Assembly (NCBI RefSeq): GCF_031755915.1
Contig: NC_083387.1
Span: 14,653,001 to 14,717,000, forward strand
Direction: 5' to 3'
DNA: 64,000 nt
DNA from: Ziziphus jujuba
Taxonomy: Eukaryota > Streptophyta > Magnoliopsida > Rosales > Rhamnaceae
Positions 13,572 through 25,924 of the stretch are shown one piece after another. The position numbers and the translations under genes are program-made. The notes beneath the pieces were generated by a model. That model saw only the letters and a list, made by a program, of their open reading frames with translations. It ran no database searches and was not told the origin of the DNA. Each line of letters starts with the position of its first letter. Positions within the stretch are counted from its first letter, which is position 1.

Positions 13572-14729
13572 TTAACACCACATCTCTACCGGTGGACTTG
13601 TCATTTTTTATCGATATCATCCCCAATTTAGACACCGCACTCGATATCATGTTTTTTGTTTAGAGCTTCCCATGAGGTCACCCATTATAGGATTGCCCTC
13701 CCCTAAACACGCTTAACTTCTGAGTTCTTTCAAACTCATAAGCAAACTGTTCTAAAAAGGCTTTAGTATTACACTCGGACGATGTGGGATTGGACATTAA
13801 GTATCCCGTCAATGCCTCGCACTCGCCCACATTGGTTGTCACAATCCAACCCCCTTAGGGCACAGCGTCCTTGCTAGCACACTTCCAATCCAATACTGGC
13901 TCTAATATCATTTATAACACCTTGTCTCCCTTGGTAGACCTGTCACTTTCTAATGATATTGTCCCAAATTTAGCCACTGCACTCAATATGGAGTGTTTTT
14001 TGTTTAAAGCTTCCCATGAGGTTACCCATCTTAGGATTGCTCTGGCTTGTGCATGTTTAACTTTAAAGTTCTTTTGAATTCTGAAGCCAACAAAATTTGA
14101 AAAGGTTTTGGTGTTATGAGAATGATTATTATTACATTTGAATCATTCCCTAGTCTACACTGTGTGGTATAGGATTGGACACCAAGTAGCTTGCTAGTGG
14201 CTTGCACTCACCCACACTGGTTATCATAATCCAACCTTATCATCACAACCCAACTCCTTTAGGGTCTAACGTCCTTGTTGGCACTCTTTTGGTCAAGTAC
14301 AAACTCTGATACCATTTATAACATCATATCTCCACTAACAAGAAGTTCTCTTTCTCTACTGATATTATCCCCAATATAGCCACCACACTTGACATGGGAT
14401 TTTTTATTCAAAGCTTTCCAAAAGGTTACCCATTCTAGAATTGCTCTCACTTAAGCAAGCTTAACTTTGGAGCTCTTTTAAACTCTAAAGTCAACCTCAC
14501 TAAAAAGGTCTCAATGTTATAAGAGTGACTATCATTACATTAAAACCATCCTTCAATCCACACTAGGTGATGTTGGATTGGACATCAGGTAGTCTGCTGG
14601 TGCCCTGCACCCCCCAACACTAGTTATCATAATCCAACCCCTTTGGGCCCCAACATCCTCACTGGCACACTTCCAGCTGGATACAAGCTATGATAGCAAT
14701 TTTTAACATCCCGTCTCCCCTAACGGGAA

Positions 14730-14778
<49 letters not shown>

Positions 14779-15050
14779 ATATTGTCCCTAATTTAGCCAC
14801 CATACTCGATATGGGATTTTTCATGCAAAGCTTTCCAAAAAGTCATCCATCCTAGTATTATTATCACCTAAGCACACTTAACTTTGGAGTTCTTTTGAAC
14901 CCTAAAGCCAATCGCTTTGAAAATACTTCAACATTATAAGAGTGACTATTATTACATTTGAACCATCTTCCAATCCATGCTCAGACAATATGGGATTGGA
15001 CACCAAGTAGCCTACCAATGCCCCCCACACGCCTACACTGATCGTCACAT
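13572..15050 (-). mobile_element. Cassandra-like TRIM tandem: four LTRs with three short internal spacers, 5S-like cores
   Basis: Four LTR units (about 13573-13843, 13914-14228, 14319-14631, 14704-15049) alternate with spacers of about 70-90 bases. On the minus strand each spacer opens with a primer site resembling TGGTATCAGAGC and closes with a purine-rich stretch such as AAGGGGGTTGG. Unit 1 on the minus strand contains GAAGTTAAGCGTGTTTAGGG-like text (AAGTTAAGCGTG) and ATGGGTGACCTCATGGGAAG, matching the box A and box C parts of plant 5S rRNA; the others are more decayed. Cassandra elements are known for 5S RNA-derived LTRs. AGGTT occurs at 13567-13571 and 15051-15055. A long CT tract lies at 14732-14772. 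Confidence 0.78.
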
Positions 15051-15350
15051 AGGTTATCTTTTATTATTATTATTACTATGGTTATATTCATTTTTGCTAA
15101 TAATATTATGTATCTAGGATGATTCATATCATTTTTATATTTATATTTATATTTTGTGGAATTGTGGTAAGTGGGAAGTATGGGTGGCTACAAATATATA
15201 AAAGTGTCCTTTCCATAAAGGGTCAAATTTAAGGAAATTTACTTTACAGGAAAGATGCTACCAGATTTTTTATAAAAATTCTAATGGGGTTTCCCCTAGT
15301 CTGAGCCATTCTAAGGTTCAAATAGGGAATTCCCTAAGAGGTCCTAAAAA

Positions 15351-15672
15351 TTTGGTATCAAAGCTCTAGGTTTCGTTATCCCTGGGAGTTTTGTGTATTG
15401 TGGTGCACCCCAACCTAGTATTCATCATCTCTTATATAACTTCTTTTGGACATCTTGAAGATTCTATTATTTTTTAGGCTTAATAACATAAGGTCAGAGG
15501 AGACTTTAAAGCTTTTGTGGACAATTTAAACATGAATATGGTACGTAATTACCATAAATGATCAAAAAGTGATGTTATCGGATAGTATAAGTGATAAGTG
15601 CAAGTCTTTACTAGCATACTGCTAATTGAACATGCTAAATTTCGAGGATGAAAATTTTTTTAAGGGGTAGAT
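15351..15672 (+). mobile_element. Minimal internal domain of the giant-LTR element (primer site to polypurine tract)
   Basis: The primer site at 15353-15364 reads TGGTATCAAAGC, one base from the usual initiator-Met-tRNA complement. The polypurine tract TTAAGGGGTAG ends just before the 3' LTR at 15673. Upstream of it, about 15635-15667 reads in one frame as L-N-F-E-D-E-N-F-F-K-G, resembling the C-terminal end of plant Ty3/gypsy polyproteins. Nothing else in the 322 bp looks coding, so this appears to be an element stripped to the cis-acting parts needed for reverse transcription. Confidence 0.72.
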
Positions 15673-16226
15673 TGTAACATCCCGACCTTAAAAAATGTTC
15701 AGAATTTGAATTTTCGACCAAATTTTCTAATATTGACCAAGTGTGAGTTTGGAGTTGACTTTTTACTGGTATAAGTTTTGAATTTGATCCTTGTTCGGTT
15801 GTGAAGGGTTTGTCAACATGAGTTTATAGACTAGTACTACGTCCGATTTGGAGTTAGGATCAAGAAGTTATGGTTAGAACAATGTTTGATCCAATTTAAC
15901 CAAATGGGGCCTAAGGTTAACATTTTCTTTAGTCAAGGTTCAGTATTTACCTTCTTACCATTGCATAGTGCTTGTTAATACAAGTCCATAAACTATAGCA
16001 TGCTTAGTTTGGAGCTACAGTTAGAAAGTTATAGTTCTATAAAGTTTTATAATTGTTTTATTTGTATGGGTCTTTTAGCTATATTTTTTAGAAAAACATG
16101 TGTAAGGGATATATAAAAACATCTCTGACAAATGCAACGTGTCACAAATTAACAAGGCCATTTGTCAAATCCTCTTTCTTTTCTTTTCTTTTTCTTTTCT
16201 TTTTGTTTTTCTTCCCCAGGAACGGG

Positions 16227-16262
<36 letters not shown>

Positions 16263-19200
16263 CTCTCCCCTCGTTTGTGCAATAGCCACTTCCAAAGGGA
16301 AGTTGTTGCAATTTCAGCAAACCCAACCACCGTCACTGCCTTTGCTATCCAACAGCCCACCATACCAATTACATCGTGATGCGTTCCAATTGCCGAATGA
16401 GTCATCAATGCCCAAAAAACTATCATGAACGCCAATGGCGAACACACAGCCGTATCATCGAGGTTTGGCCTTTTTTGGCCAAGTTCTTGATCCTTGCCCC
16501 CTAATTTGGACTTCTTAAGCTTATGTGACCTCCATTTAGCCCAATTTAAGCTCATTTGTGGTGTACAAAAAAGACAAGCTTGGCAGCAACTTTCCAGCAA
16601 GATCTCAATCACTAGCGACAAGTTATGTAAAATTGGGCTAAGTATTTTAATCCTTGCTCCTTAAGCTTTCTTTTGGTATATTATTTGGCTACTATTGTTG
16701 GATATTTATGATTCTGCCAATCTTGAATTTTGAAGCTCAAAAACATGACTTCCCTTAGAATTCAATGGTGCTTAGATCAAATTTTAGGTTAAGCCAAATT
16801 TTCAAGTAAGCTTCCCATTTGATCGACTTTAATCGTGGTTTGGTTAAGTATGGTTAGTTTACTTTGTGATTTACTGTTGTTCTTGCCCGTTAAGCAACCA
16901 ACCTTGAGTTTTTGGAGATGGTGCTTGTTGTTTGTTAGTTTTAGTTTATGGTATGCTTTGCAAAAGTTGCATTGTGGTTTGGGATTGGGTACTCAATATA
17001 CAAAAATGCATAATAACTAATCAACTGTGTGTTTGTTTGTGTGTATATGTGTGGATTCATGTATATCTTATATGTATCTTACTCTTTATATGATATTGGC
17101 AAAGTTATATATAGTAAAAGGATATAGATAGATGCAGGCTTTGATTGATGGATGTGATACTTAGAAAATTATTCAGTGAAGCCTAGATTCAGGGCAACCA
17201 AGTAGATAAAACAAGTGTACAAAGTAAGGACAAAGGAGGTTGATAATTATCGGATCATTAAACGTTTAAGATGTTATAGGATCATGCTTTTGCTTATAAT
17301 GAAAGATGGTTTGTAAATTGTGAATGACCATGGGTTGTTTTCGTGAAGTTGTACTAAAATAGCACGAAGTAGTTTATGGTATTGCAAAATATGTGCCCGC
17401 TTAATAAAAACCAATCTTGATATATAAGTAAAATAGAGGAAATAATAATATTTTGCTTTATTATTGGTTTAGTTGTTTATTTATTTACTTAGTTGAATTA
17501 TTTATTTATTTATTTATTTATCTATTTATCTATCAATCTATTTACAAATTTCTTTATTTATTTATTTTGTTCTTGGTGGTTTCGATTTTAAATGTACCAC
17601 TTGTAAGGATGTTTTAAAATGCTTATTATCCATTTTAGATCTAATGTAGTATATATAGATATACATAGTGCTAGGTTATGTTTAGTCATAGGTACGCATA
17701 TATATATATATATATATGTTCATACTGACCTATATTTTTATATATATATATATATTGGTAAATATATGATATCTATGTGCAAGCAGTATGTCATTTCCTA
17801 AATTATGATTTGGGGTTTACAAAGTATCTACTATTAGATTTGGTGATCAACAGAGTATGTGTGCATTTTTAGATTAGGTGTATATACGTGTATATATATA
17901 TATGTGTGTGTACATATTTTTGTAATTTCACAAAATTAATTATTTATGTTTAATTATATTTATTTTATATATTTATTTGTTTTAATGTGTATATGTATAT
18001 ATAAATGTAGGAAATTAAATCTCTTATGACGATTCTTTATATAAGTTATCCCATTTTCAAAATGATTTTCTTTCATTATTTATTTATGTATGGTTTTAAA
18101 ATGGCATAATGGAAAATTCACATTTTTGTGTCAGCATAATTATTTGTGATTATTTGGCTTTAGATGTACCATAAAATACCAGTATTCTCAATATATATGT
18201 GATTGATTTCAGCTCGCATATTATATTTAGTCATTCTTTATGAGTTATGGTAAGTGTAGGTAAACAGGTATTTTGCAGTGATAGTATTAATCACCCTCCC
18301 ATGGCCAAGGATGAGAGTGAGAGTAGGCAGATATCTAATAGTGATGGTATTAGCCACCCTTCCTTTAGCCATAGAATGGTAATACACTGAAAGGGGTCAC
18401 ATGTAGATTATCTTCTCCCTCCTTATATCAAGTGGTATTAGGGATGCTTAGAATTATTTGGCAACACTGGTATATCGTACTATATTTTTATTACCTATAG
18501 ATCAGCAAATTGGATGGCATTACATGCAACTACCTCTAACCGTATTGGTATTAGTATACCTGTGAGTGACTGATATTATGGGATATACACTGGTATATTG
18601 TATAGTACACTAAGTAATTTTTAATCTTATTGGATAGATCTTTACATGGATTTTATACGGTTAATTTTGCTTGGTATTTATGTATTTACACATATTTTTA
18701 ATAAACTTTTTAAAATAATTTTAAACATTAGAGTTTAATTATTTTATTATATTTATCATAATTAATTTATTATTATTATTATTTGCATGATTCTTGTTTT
18801 TATTTTAACTAATTATTTTCTGAATTTGAAAGTGCATGTGAAACGTGGTTAAGTAGTGAAAAAGCTTGTATAAGTAATAGTGATAGAGATCCGGTTAGTC
18901 TTCAAGCAGATATTGCAGCCCATAGGTAAGTTATTAAGCCTTCAGACAGATATTTCAACCTACAGGCAGGTTATTCATACTTTCAAAGGATTATATGCAT
19001 ATTAATATTTATGTAAAAATATGTATTTACATTGTTTTTGGACAATTATCATTTTATCAGAATAAATGTAATGACTTTAACTATTTAATTCAAAGTATTA
19101 TTTTTATATGTTTATTTTATTTTATTTTATTTAATGATATCTTACAATTTATTGATTCCTAATGGCATAAATTTATACCTATATATTTTCTAGAAATACT

Positions 19201-19573
19201 CTGATTTATTTTTGGAATTTAAGATGTAGTTTGTTTAGGTTGGGGTTTGGGGTTGCCTTTTATTATTATTATTATTATGGTTGTATTCATTTTTGCTAAT
19301 AATATGGGATAATGCGTATCATTTTCATATTTATATTTATATTTATATGCTAATAAATATTTGTTGAGTGTTATAATTTATGGAATTATGGTAAGTGTGA
19401 GGTATGAGCGGCTACGAATATATAGAAATGTGTTTTCTATGCAATGTCAAATATGAGAAACGTTACTTTATAGGAGGGATATTGTCAGATTTTTTGTAAC
19501 AATTCTAATAAGGTTTCCCTTGGTTAGGGTCATCCTAAGGCTCCTGTAGAGAATATCAAGAAGGGTTCTGATA
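15673..19573 (+). repeat. 3' LTR of the giant-LTR element, uninterrupted
   Basis: This 3.9-kb LTR aligns with 951-4289, 13229-13571 and 15056-15350. It carries a CT-rich microsatellite near 16226-16260, TA tracts near 17700 and 17740, and AT-rich bodies with no protein signal. Two places keep the uninterrupted form of sites occupied in the sister LTR: GTTAG near 18894 (occupied at 4290-13223) and the run near 19230-19260 (occupied by the Cassandra-like tandem). Confidence 0.75.
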
Positions 19574-20099
19574 TGACAAGTTCATAGTTTTGAAGCTAAT
19601 GAGTTTAGTGTGACTGATCTACATGATTACTAGAACAGACTAGGTAGTAATCAGCTTAATCTGACTCGGGATGAATGAGTCTTATCAAGCTCAGGGTAAT
19701 ATGAGTTAGTGTAAAAGAGGTGTTTAATTAACATAAATTCAGCTCATTCTAGCCAACAAAATTATTCAAGGATCTACTAAATCATTCATTATAGAAAGTT
19801 AGCTTATACATTCCACAAAATCAACTTGAGAATATTATAAGCAATTTGAGAAAAATCCTAGTTAACTAGAACTCTATGGTCCAAATCCATTAGGACTTGG
19901 TGACCCTAGATTCTTTAAACACTAAGGTATCATGATGCCTATATAAACATAAGTGATCAACATCCAAGGCACATATTTTTTACACCTATTACAGTTATCA
20001 GCCTTAGGCATTCAAAGAATACAATTTAACTTGACCATCAAAGTGTTTGGTTTGAAGATCTTCATGTCTTCATCATTTTACAGAGATTTGAGTCAGGAT

Positions 20100-20545
20100 G
20101 GTTGGAGTATGATGGTGTAAAATTGCACTTCTACCGTTTAGGACGGTGGGGGCAATCTAATGGGTGCTCTTGCAAAATCTTTTCATCAACATTGCAATCC
20201 TTTGATACTGGAATTATCAGCCATTAAGGAAGCTATGTTGTCTTGTTTTCAAGCTGGTTTATAGGAGGAAGCATTGTGAGTGATTCGAAGACAACAATAT
20301 CAATTCTTCAAGATGGACAGGATTTCTAGGTTTTAATTGTCTCTTTGTTAGAGGATATTAAACATTTATTATGTTCTTATGATTTCTTTAAGTGTTCTTT
20401 CGATTATGGTGATACTAATAAGAGTTACTCATAAAGTTGCTACGTATGCTTTATACATTCTTATATGAGTTTTAGATGGAAGTGTCCTGAATGACTATTT
20501 GATATATTGGAGAATGATGCTGACTCTCTTCCTATTCCTTAGTTA
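20100..20545 (+). pseudogene. RNase H-like domain remnant (LINE-type)
   Basis: From about 20151 one frame reads GNLMGALAKSFHQHCNPLI, then LELSAIKEAMLSCFQAG, a stop, and further on SDSKTTISILQDG and SLLEDIKHLLCSYDFFKC. The order and wording match the RNase H-type domain (RVT_3) common at the end of plant LINE polyproteins and in stand-alone relatives. Stops and frame changes make it a relic. No reverse transcriptase was seen next to it. Confidence 0.5.
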
Positions 20546-20560
20546 ATAAATTTTCTTTTC

Positions 20561-22949
20561 AAAAATAAAAATAAAAATCTTAATGACTGCTTCAGCTTCA
20601 GATTTAAAAAAATTATAACCAATAAGATAAAATAACTGTAAAAGTGAAACATTTTAATTAGCATAGAGAATTCCTTTTATGTAGACCCACACTTTCTTTT
20701 TCTTTTTCTTCTTTTTTTTTTTAAGAAAAAAAATTAAAAATCAGGGACAAACCTTGTTGCACAAAATGAAGTGATAAAAATCATATCTTTGTCCCAAATA
20801 AATCCTAATTTGTATGGTTCAGATTATTTAGTTTGCTTAATTTGATTGCAAGATATCATTTTTTTTTTATCTTTTTTTAATTTTTTTTTAATTTTTATTT
20901 TCCTTCTTGCTAAACTTTATTTTTCACTCAATTGCAGTTGATCTACTTGCTCCATATCCATCATATATGTACCATGTAGCATTACGCATTTTCAAATTTT
21001 GGTTAGTGGATCAAATGAACTTTAAAATTTATATCTATTAGTTTGTGCCAAATTTTCAAGGTTGCGCCATTTGTTTTTTTATAAAGTAACTTAATTTTGA
21101 TTGAAGTATCTTTTATGCTAAAAACTTATTTCTAAATTCTAACTTATGTTTTGAAAAATTAAGTTGAGTATGTTTATGCATTTTTCTTAATCTAATAATT
21201 TATCTACAGATCCTTTATTATTTTTATTTCAATTACGGAAAGTTTCATTAAATAATATTATGTTCTGTCTAGTAACTTTATTTTATTATAAACTATGATT
21301 GTAGGAAAGTTTAAATGAATATGCATGAAATGTGATATTGTAACGATAAGAATTATGCATGGTTGATTGCATTATCTATTGTTATCATTTGTAGGTGTAT
21401 GATATGTTATTATGATATATTAATATGTTAAAACGAACTGAGCACAGGAGACAAAGTTTCGATGTCATTGTATAAGTTGGTTATGAACTTTTGTAGCACT
21501 TTGCATCTAAGTATGAAAAATTGCATGCACAATGATAAGAATATGATATGACAAGTGGGTGTTTTACACTTTATGATATGATATAATAAGTGAATGTTTT
21601 ACACCTTATGACAAATCAAACTTTATGTTTTTTATACTCAACGATATGACATCTAATAATATTAAATATGTTATGATTTATTTAATAAATTATATGTTAA
21701 TATAGATAAGTTTTTATGTACATACTATGGAATATATATTAAATGCATTATGAACTTTACATATTTTTGTAGAAATTATGCATATGTTATTTTATATATG
21801 ATATAGGAAAAGTTATGAACTGAATGATCTAATATGTAGTTATGTTATGATCTAATGAATAAGATATATGTTATAAACAATATAGACATTATATGTTTTA
21901 GTATGTCTTATGCATATGGTATTGCATTTATTTTTATGAATCAAGTTGTAAGTCTTCTTTGGTTAATGTTTGTTGATTTAGTGATAAATGCATCATATTG
22001 TAAGAACTATATCGCTTGCTTTATATTTGTTTGCATGGTAGGCACATGTATATGTGTTCTTTATAGCCTAGAAAGTTACTAAGTTTACTTTTAAATTCAC
22101 TCTTTCAATTGTTGCACTTTTCTTTTTCTTTTTTTGTTTTATAAGTAATGACAATAAGTAAGCCTTGTTTGTTGATTTTGGTGGATTATAGGAAGCATCT
22201 TGGCAACATTTGAGGACTACTTAATAAGTTTTATGTTTAGGAGTAAAGTTTTATATGAATCACTTGTTTATATTGTTTTTCATTTTTAAAATATTGTTTT
22301 GCATTCAAGATATGAGACTTGAATAACATTTTTAATTTATTTATAAGATGTTTTAAAATTTTCCATTTTTCATATGTAAGTAAATGATAGTTACTTCAAT
22401 TATGCTCAACTTAAAAGGTTGGAGTGTATTAGAACCATGAACCCTAGCCAGCCAATCGAAGAACCAATTACTGCCAGCCACCACCATTACAATTGATGAT
22501 AGAGCTTTGTCTCACCACCACCGACACAATTGACAATTGAGTTTCAAAACATAGAGCCACCAAATTGCCAATGATGATGAGCTTATTCTCTAAGTTGGTT
22601 TAGTTTGGATATCCAATCTAAACCGAGTAGGTCGGTTTATTTCCAAAAAGTCCAAGAAATCAAATCGACCTGCATCGAGCCCACCACAATTATTTATAAG
22701 TGTAGTGTATCAATTTATTTAATAAATTGGTAGTGTTAAAATTGCTATACTGAATATTTTTTGATACTTGGATGAATAATCACTTGTAAATGATTAAAAT
22801 CTAGTAATACACCTAAAAAAAAACTAACTAATATAAAAAAAATATACAAACTTAATATAATATAACATTTGGATAAACAATAACATATGTAAATATCACA
22901 TTTAACAATGTCAATTAAATACTATGTTTCCAATAATCACACTTTATCT
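20561..22949. other. AT-rich stretch with no gene
   Basis: Poly-T and AT-rich sequence with repeated motifs such as TTATGATATGA near 21540-21660. A 75-codon hydrophobic frame at 21855-22082 has no domain and lies in very AT-rich DNA; it was not taken as a gene. Confidence 0.5.
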
Positions 22950-23536
22950 TTAATATTAACTGCAGCCTTTGAGGTTTGGTTAATATTAATTTAGCCCCTA
23001 ACTTTTTCAACAATTCAATTGAAGCCCTTGCCTTCAAATGTATTCCCTTAAAATTAACTTATGATAGGTATAAAAGTAATTACATAAAATAAAAATTAAA
23101 CTATATTTAAAAATAGTATAATAAAATAAAAAGAATTATAATAACTAAAAAAATTAAAAAATTATTAAATTTTTTTATCCCTTTCCTTCTTTTTCTTCCC
23201 CATCTCCTTTTCGCTCTCGCTCTCCCTCTCCCTTTCCCTCTCATTAGCCACAAATAGCCTAAAAGTAAAATAAAAAAACCAACCTTCACGAACTAAGCGA
23301 GAAATCGTTACTCAGAGTTAGAGCCCTTGGCGCCCTTGCTCGTCTTCCCCTTGGCCTTCATACTAACCCTTAATGCTATTGATCTCTGTTTCTCTCTTCG
23401 CTAACACCCTAATTATAATGATTTTTATCAAAGCCGTTCAACAATTAACAAGAGGAAAAAAAGAAAAAGAAAAAGGAAAGTCAAACCCCTCAATGCCAAA
23501 ATCAAATCAAATCCCCACTCTTTTACCACTCAAGCC

Positions 23537-23728
23537 ATGACTACAAATTTAAGACGGCGGCTGTCGAGGCAGAATCGGGGAAATGGGTTTTCAAAATTGA
23601 AATGCTGCATCGGTGGTGGGAGTGGAAGTGTTGTTATGGTGGTGGTGGAGGAGAAGAGGAATGGGGCGGTTTTGCTTGTGGAGAGAAAAGAGAGGAATCT
23701 ATTGATAAGGAAAGTTTGTGATTTTTAA
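23537..23728 (+). CDS. Unrecognised short ORF inside the second long-TIR element
   Basis: A 63-codon frame, rich in Arg, Gly and Val, with MTTNLRRRLSRQNRGNG at its start. No known domain, signal peptide or membrane segment was seen. Its place inside a TIR element and a local GC content above the surroundings suggest a captured exon or UTR. It may not be a gene. Confidence 0.15.
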   Translation: MTTNLRRRLSRQNRGNGFSKLKCCIGGGSGSVVMVVVEEKRNGAVLLVERKERNLLIRKVCDF

Positions 23729-24047
23729 TCCTTGATCAAGGTGGGAATCCTGCAACGTCTTCTATCTTGTGACATCTGTTATTATTATTATTACTTTTTT
23801 ATTGTTATTTGTTGTAATTATTCTTGATCATGGAGAATGAAGAGAAATTCTAGATGGAGAAGAAAAAAAGGTTGAAGAATAAGGAAATGGATTTTTTTTT
23901 TTTAAAATTTTTTGGGTTGATTCGATTAGCTTATGATATGAGCTTTGATATATATATATATATATATAGAGTAGGTCTACGGTGTGGATCACACCAGACT
24001 GTCTGCACCATAGAAGTTTTCTATATATATATATATATATTTAGAAG

Positions 24048-25178
24048 TGATGCGAATCTGCCCAAACCCACACAACCAACAACCCACTGGGGTGCTGACC
24101 CAATATGGATGAAGACCGAGCCGATCACTAGGGCTCAAGCTAAGAGGTTTAGGGAAAACCTTGCTCCCTTTATCCAGGGGATAATTCATTCTCAAGAGCG
24201 CTTATCCATACCCAAAGATCCAAGACCTGTTTTGGACATACAAGAGGTGGAAGCCGATATAGACTCGGGTAGTGGTTTTGGTGCATTTATGGAGTTCGGA
24301 CAGCATGAAATGGTTCCAAAACTTTATGGAGCCAATACATGTCTCTAAGAGGTCATGGAATCAAGTCAAGGAAGCTTCAAAAGCAATCAAATAGGTGGTG
24401 TGATCATAAGAGGAAGCTTGGCTGATTTTTGTTGTATTATTTGCTGGCTTTACTGTATTTTGCTGAGTTGGCTTTTTCTCTTTCCTACAAGCAAGGGCAA
24501 CATGTGGGACTCCATAATAATCCTATTTGGCATCCTACAAAGCATATGAAAGCTGATTTGGAGCCTAAATTGGTCAAAGATTGGTTGACCAGTCAACTTA
24601 GTCAAAAAGATAGTATTTCAGTTTCTTAATTTGGTTTCTACTTTTTGTTTTAGGAAATTAACTTTACTTTTTGGTTTTTATTTATTTATTTACTGGAAAA
24701 ATAAGTTTAGAAAAGTTATTATTTTATTATTTTCATTGTAATTAATTAACTCCTAATTCAAAATAAAGGAATTAAATAATCCAAATTAGATTAGGAAAGA
24801 ATGAGACTTTCAGCCATATTAGGAATTTTCGTTGCATGGCCAGTTTTACCTATTGTAATTAGGGTTTATTTTGTTTTCTCTTAGCCTATAAAAGGGCTTA
24901 TTTTTTAGGAAGAACACACCGTTAATAATATTCAGAATTTATTTTGTGAGATTGAATTTCTCTTTATTCTTTTGAACACCTAAAACACCATTATTGAATG
25001 AGTGTTTTGGTTTGACTTATCAATTGGATTTCCATCACCTATTGTGGCGTCCTTATTATATACCAAGATTTCTAATCACAGGTTGGTTAGGAGTCAAGGT
25101 GACCATTAGAACTTGAATATAATTAGATCTGGCTAATATAATACGAGTTTAGGTGCAGGTCGTCCTAGGTTTGTATCA
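24048..25178 (+). mobile_element. Solo LTR of the Ty3/gypsy family, with perfect target duplication
   Basis: It starts TGATGCGAATC and ends TTTGTATCA, with the same layout as the LTRs at 46180 and 51357. AGAAG flanks it on both sides (24043-24047 and 25179-25183). No internal sequence is present, so the element was lost by LTR-LTR recombination. Its first 300 bases still read as a pol tail (EPITRAQAKRF), because this family encodes the polyprotein end inside the LTR. Confidence 0.85.
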
Positions 25179-25924
25179 AGAAGGTATGTGTTCTGATAGT
25201 TATCATATACATATATGTATATAATATTTTGATATTTATCATTTTTTTAAACTAATGGTTATCATATTGTTAGCTAGGATGTGTATATGTGTATATATTT
25301 ATACATATGTTTGAGAAAAATATGGATATATGTAAGTTTTACGTTATTTACCAACAAAAAAATTGTTTTATGTTTTTCTATGTTTTATTTATTTATTTTT
25401 TAAAGAAAGAATGAGCAATTTTTTATAATTATTATTCGATCTTTTCTTGTCCTTTCAAAAAATTATTTTTCAGTTAAAATTATCCAATTAAAATTTTGTT
25501 TATTAACAACTAAAACAAAAAAAAAATAATGGTTATCCCAAAGCTATCTTATCAAAAAAAAAAAAAATTGTTTATTTTTTAGCTTATCTAATTAAAATTA
25601 ACATTTGGCCAAAAAAATAAATAAAATAAAACTAACATATAGTTTAGGTAACATTAATTAATAGTTTTCAAATTAATTATATTTTTGTTTTCAAAAAAAC
25701 AGAAAGTTGAAAAACAAAAAATACAGCAATTGTCAAAGCTATGGAAGTGATTTTAGTTGCCAAGTAGGGGAGAGAGTAATAAGTTATAAACAGTAGATGA
25801 ACGATAGGGGCTACGGTTGAATTGTTGGAAAAAGTCAAAGGGTTAAATTTGATACGAGCCAAACATCAAAGGTTGGAATTGATATTAACCTTAAGTTAAA
25901 TATATTTGCCAATTGTTGCAAATA

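Larger units (their letters stand above)
951..19573 (+). mobile_element. Outer LTR element with giant LTRs and a tiny internal domain (non-autonomous)
   Basis: The 5' LTR is in three pieces (951-4289, 13229-13571, 15056-15350; about 3.98 kb in sum). The 3' LTR is 15673-19573 (3.9 kb). They align along their length at roughly 80% by eye. Between them are only 322 bp, with a primer site and a polypurine tract. A five-base duplication TGACA lies at 946-950 and 19574-19578. The 3' LTR begins TGTAACATCCC, the start seen in many plant Ty3/gypsy-type LTRs. No gag or pol survives apart from a final-codon remnant, so it must have moved with enzymes from another element. LTR divergence makes it old. 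Confidence 0.75.
22950..25890. mobile_element. Second long-TIR DNA transposon, invaded by a gypsy solo LTR
   Basis: About 22950-23040 and about 25800-25890 are inverted copies: both read inward as TTAATAT(T/C)AA, then CAACAATTCAA after shared CCTTTGA(G/T)GTTTGG and CTTTTTCAACAATTCAA-like blocks. Without the solo LTR (24048-25178) the element is about 1.8 kb. It has no transposase. The interior has a pyrimidine-rich tract (23170-23245), a minus-strand run reading MKAKGKTSKGAKGSNSE before a stop (about 23310-23362) and a plus-strand ORF of 63 codons (23537-23728). None of these was recognised; they may be captured gene pieces. Confidence 0.5.

Noticed and set aside
13573..15049. A functional 5S rRNA gene array
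   Set aside because: Unit length and 5S-like boxes looked like 5S rDNA at first, but only the core boxes match, the rest is TRIM-like with primer sites and purine tracts, and the cores are diverged.
16142..16621. A 159-codon minus-strand frame
   Set aside because: It crosses CT/GA microsatellites and lies wholly inside the 3' giant LTR; the sister LTR does not keep it open.
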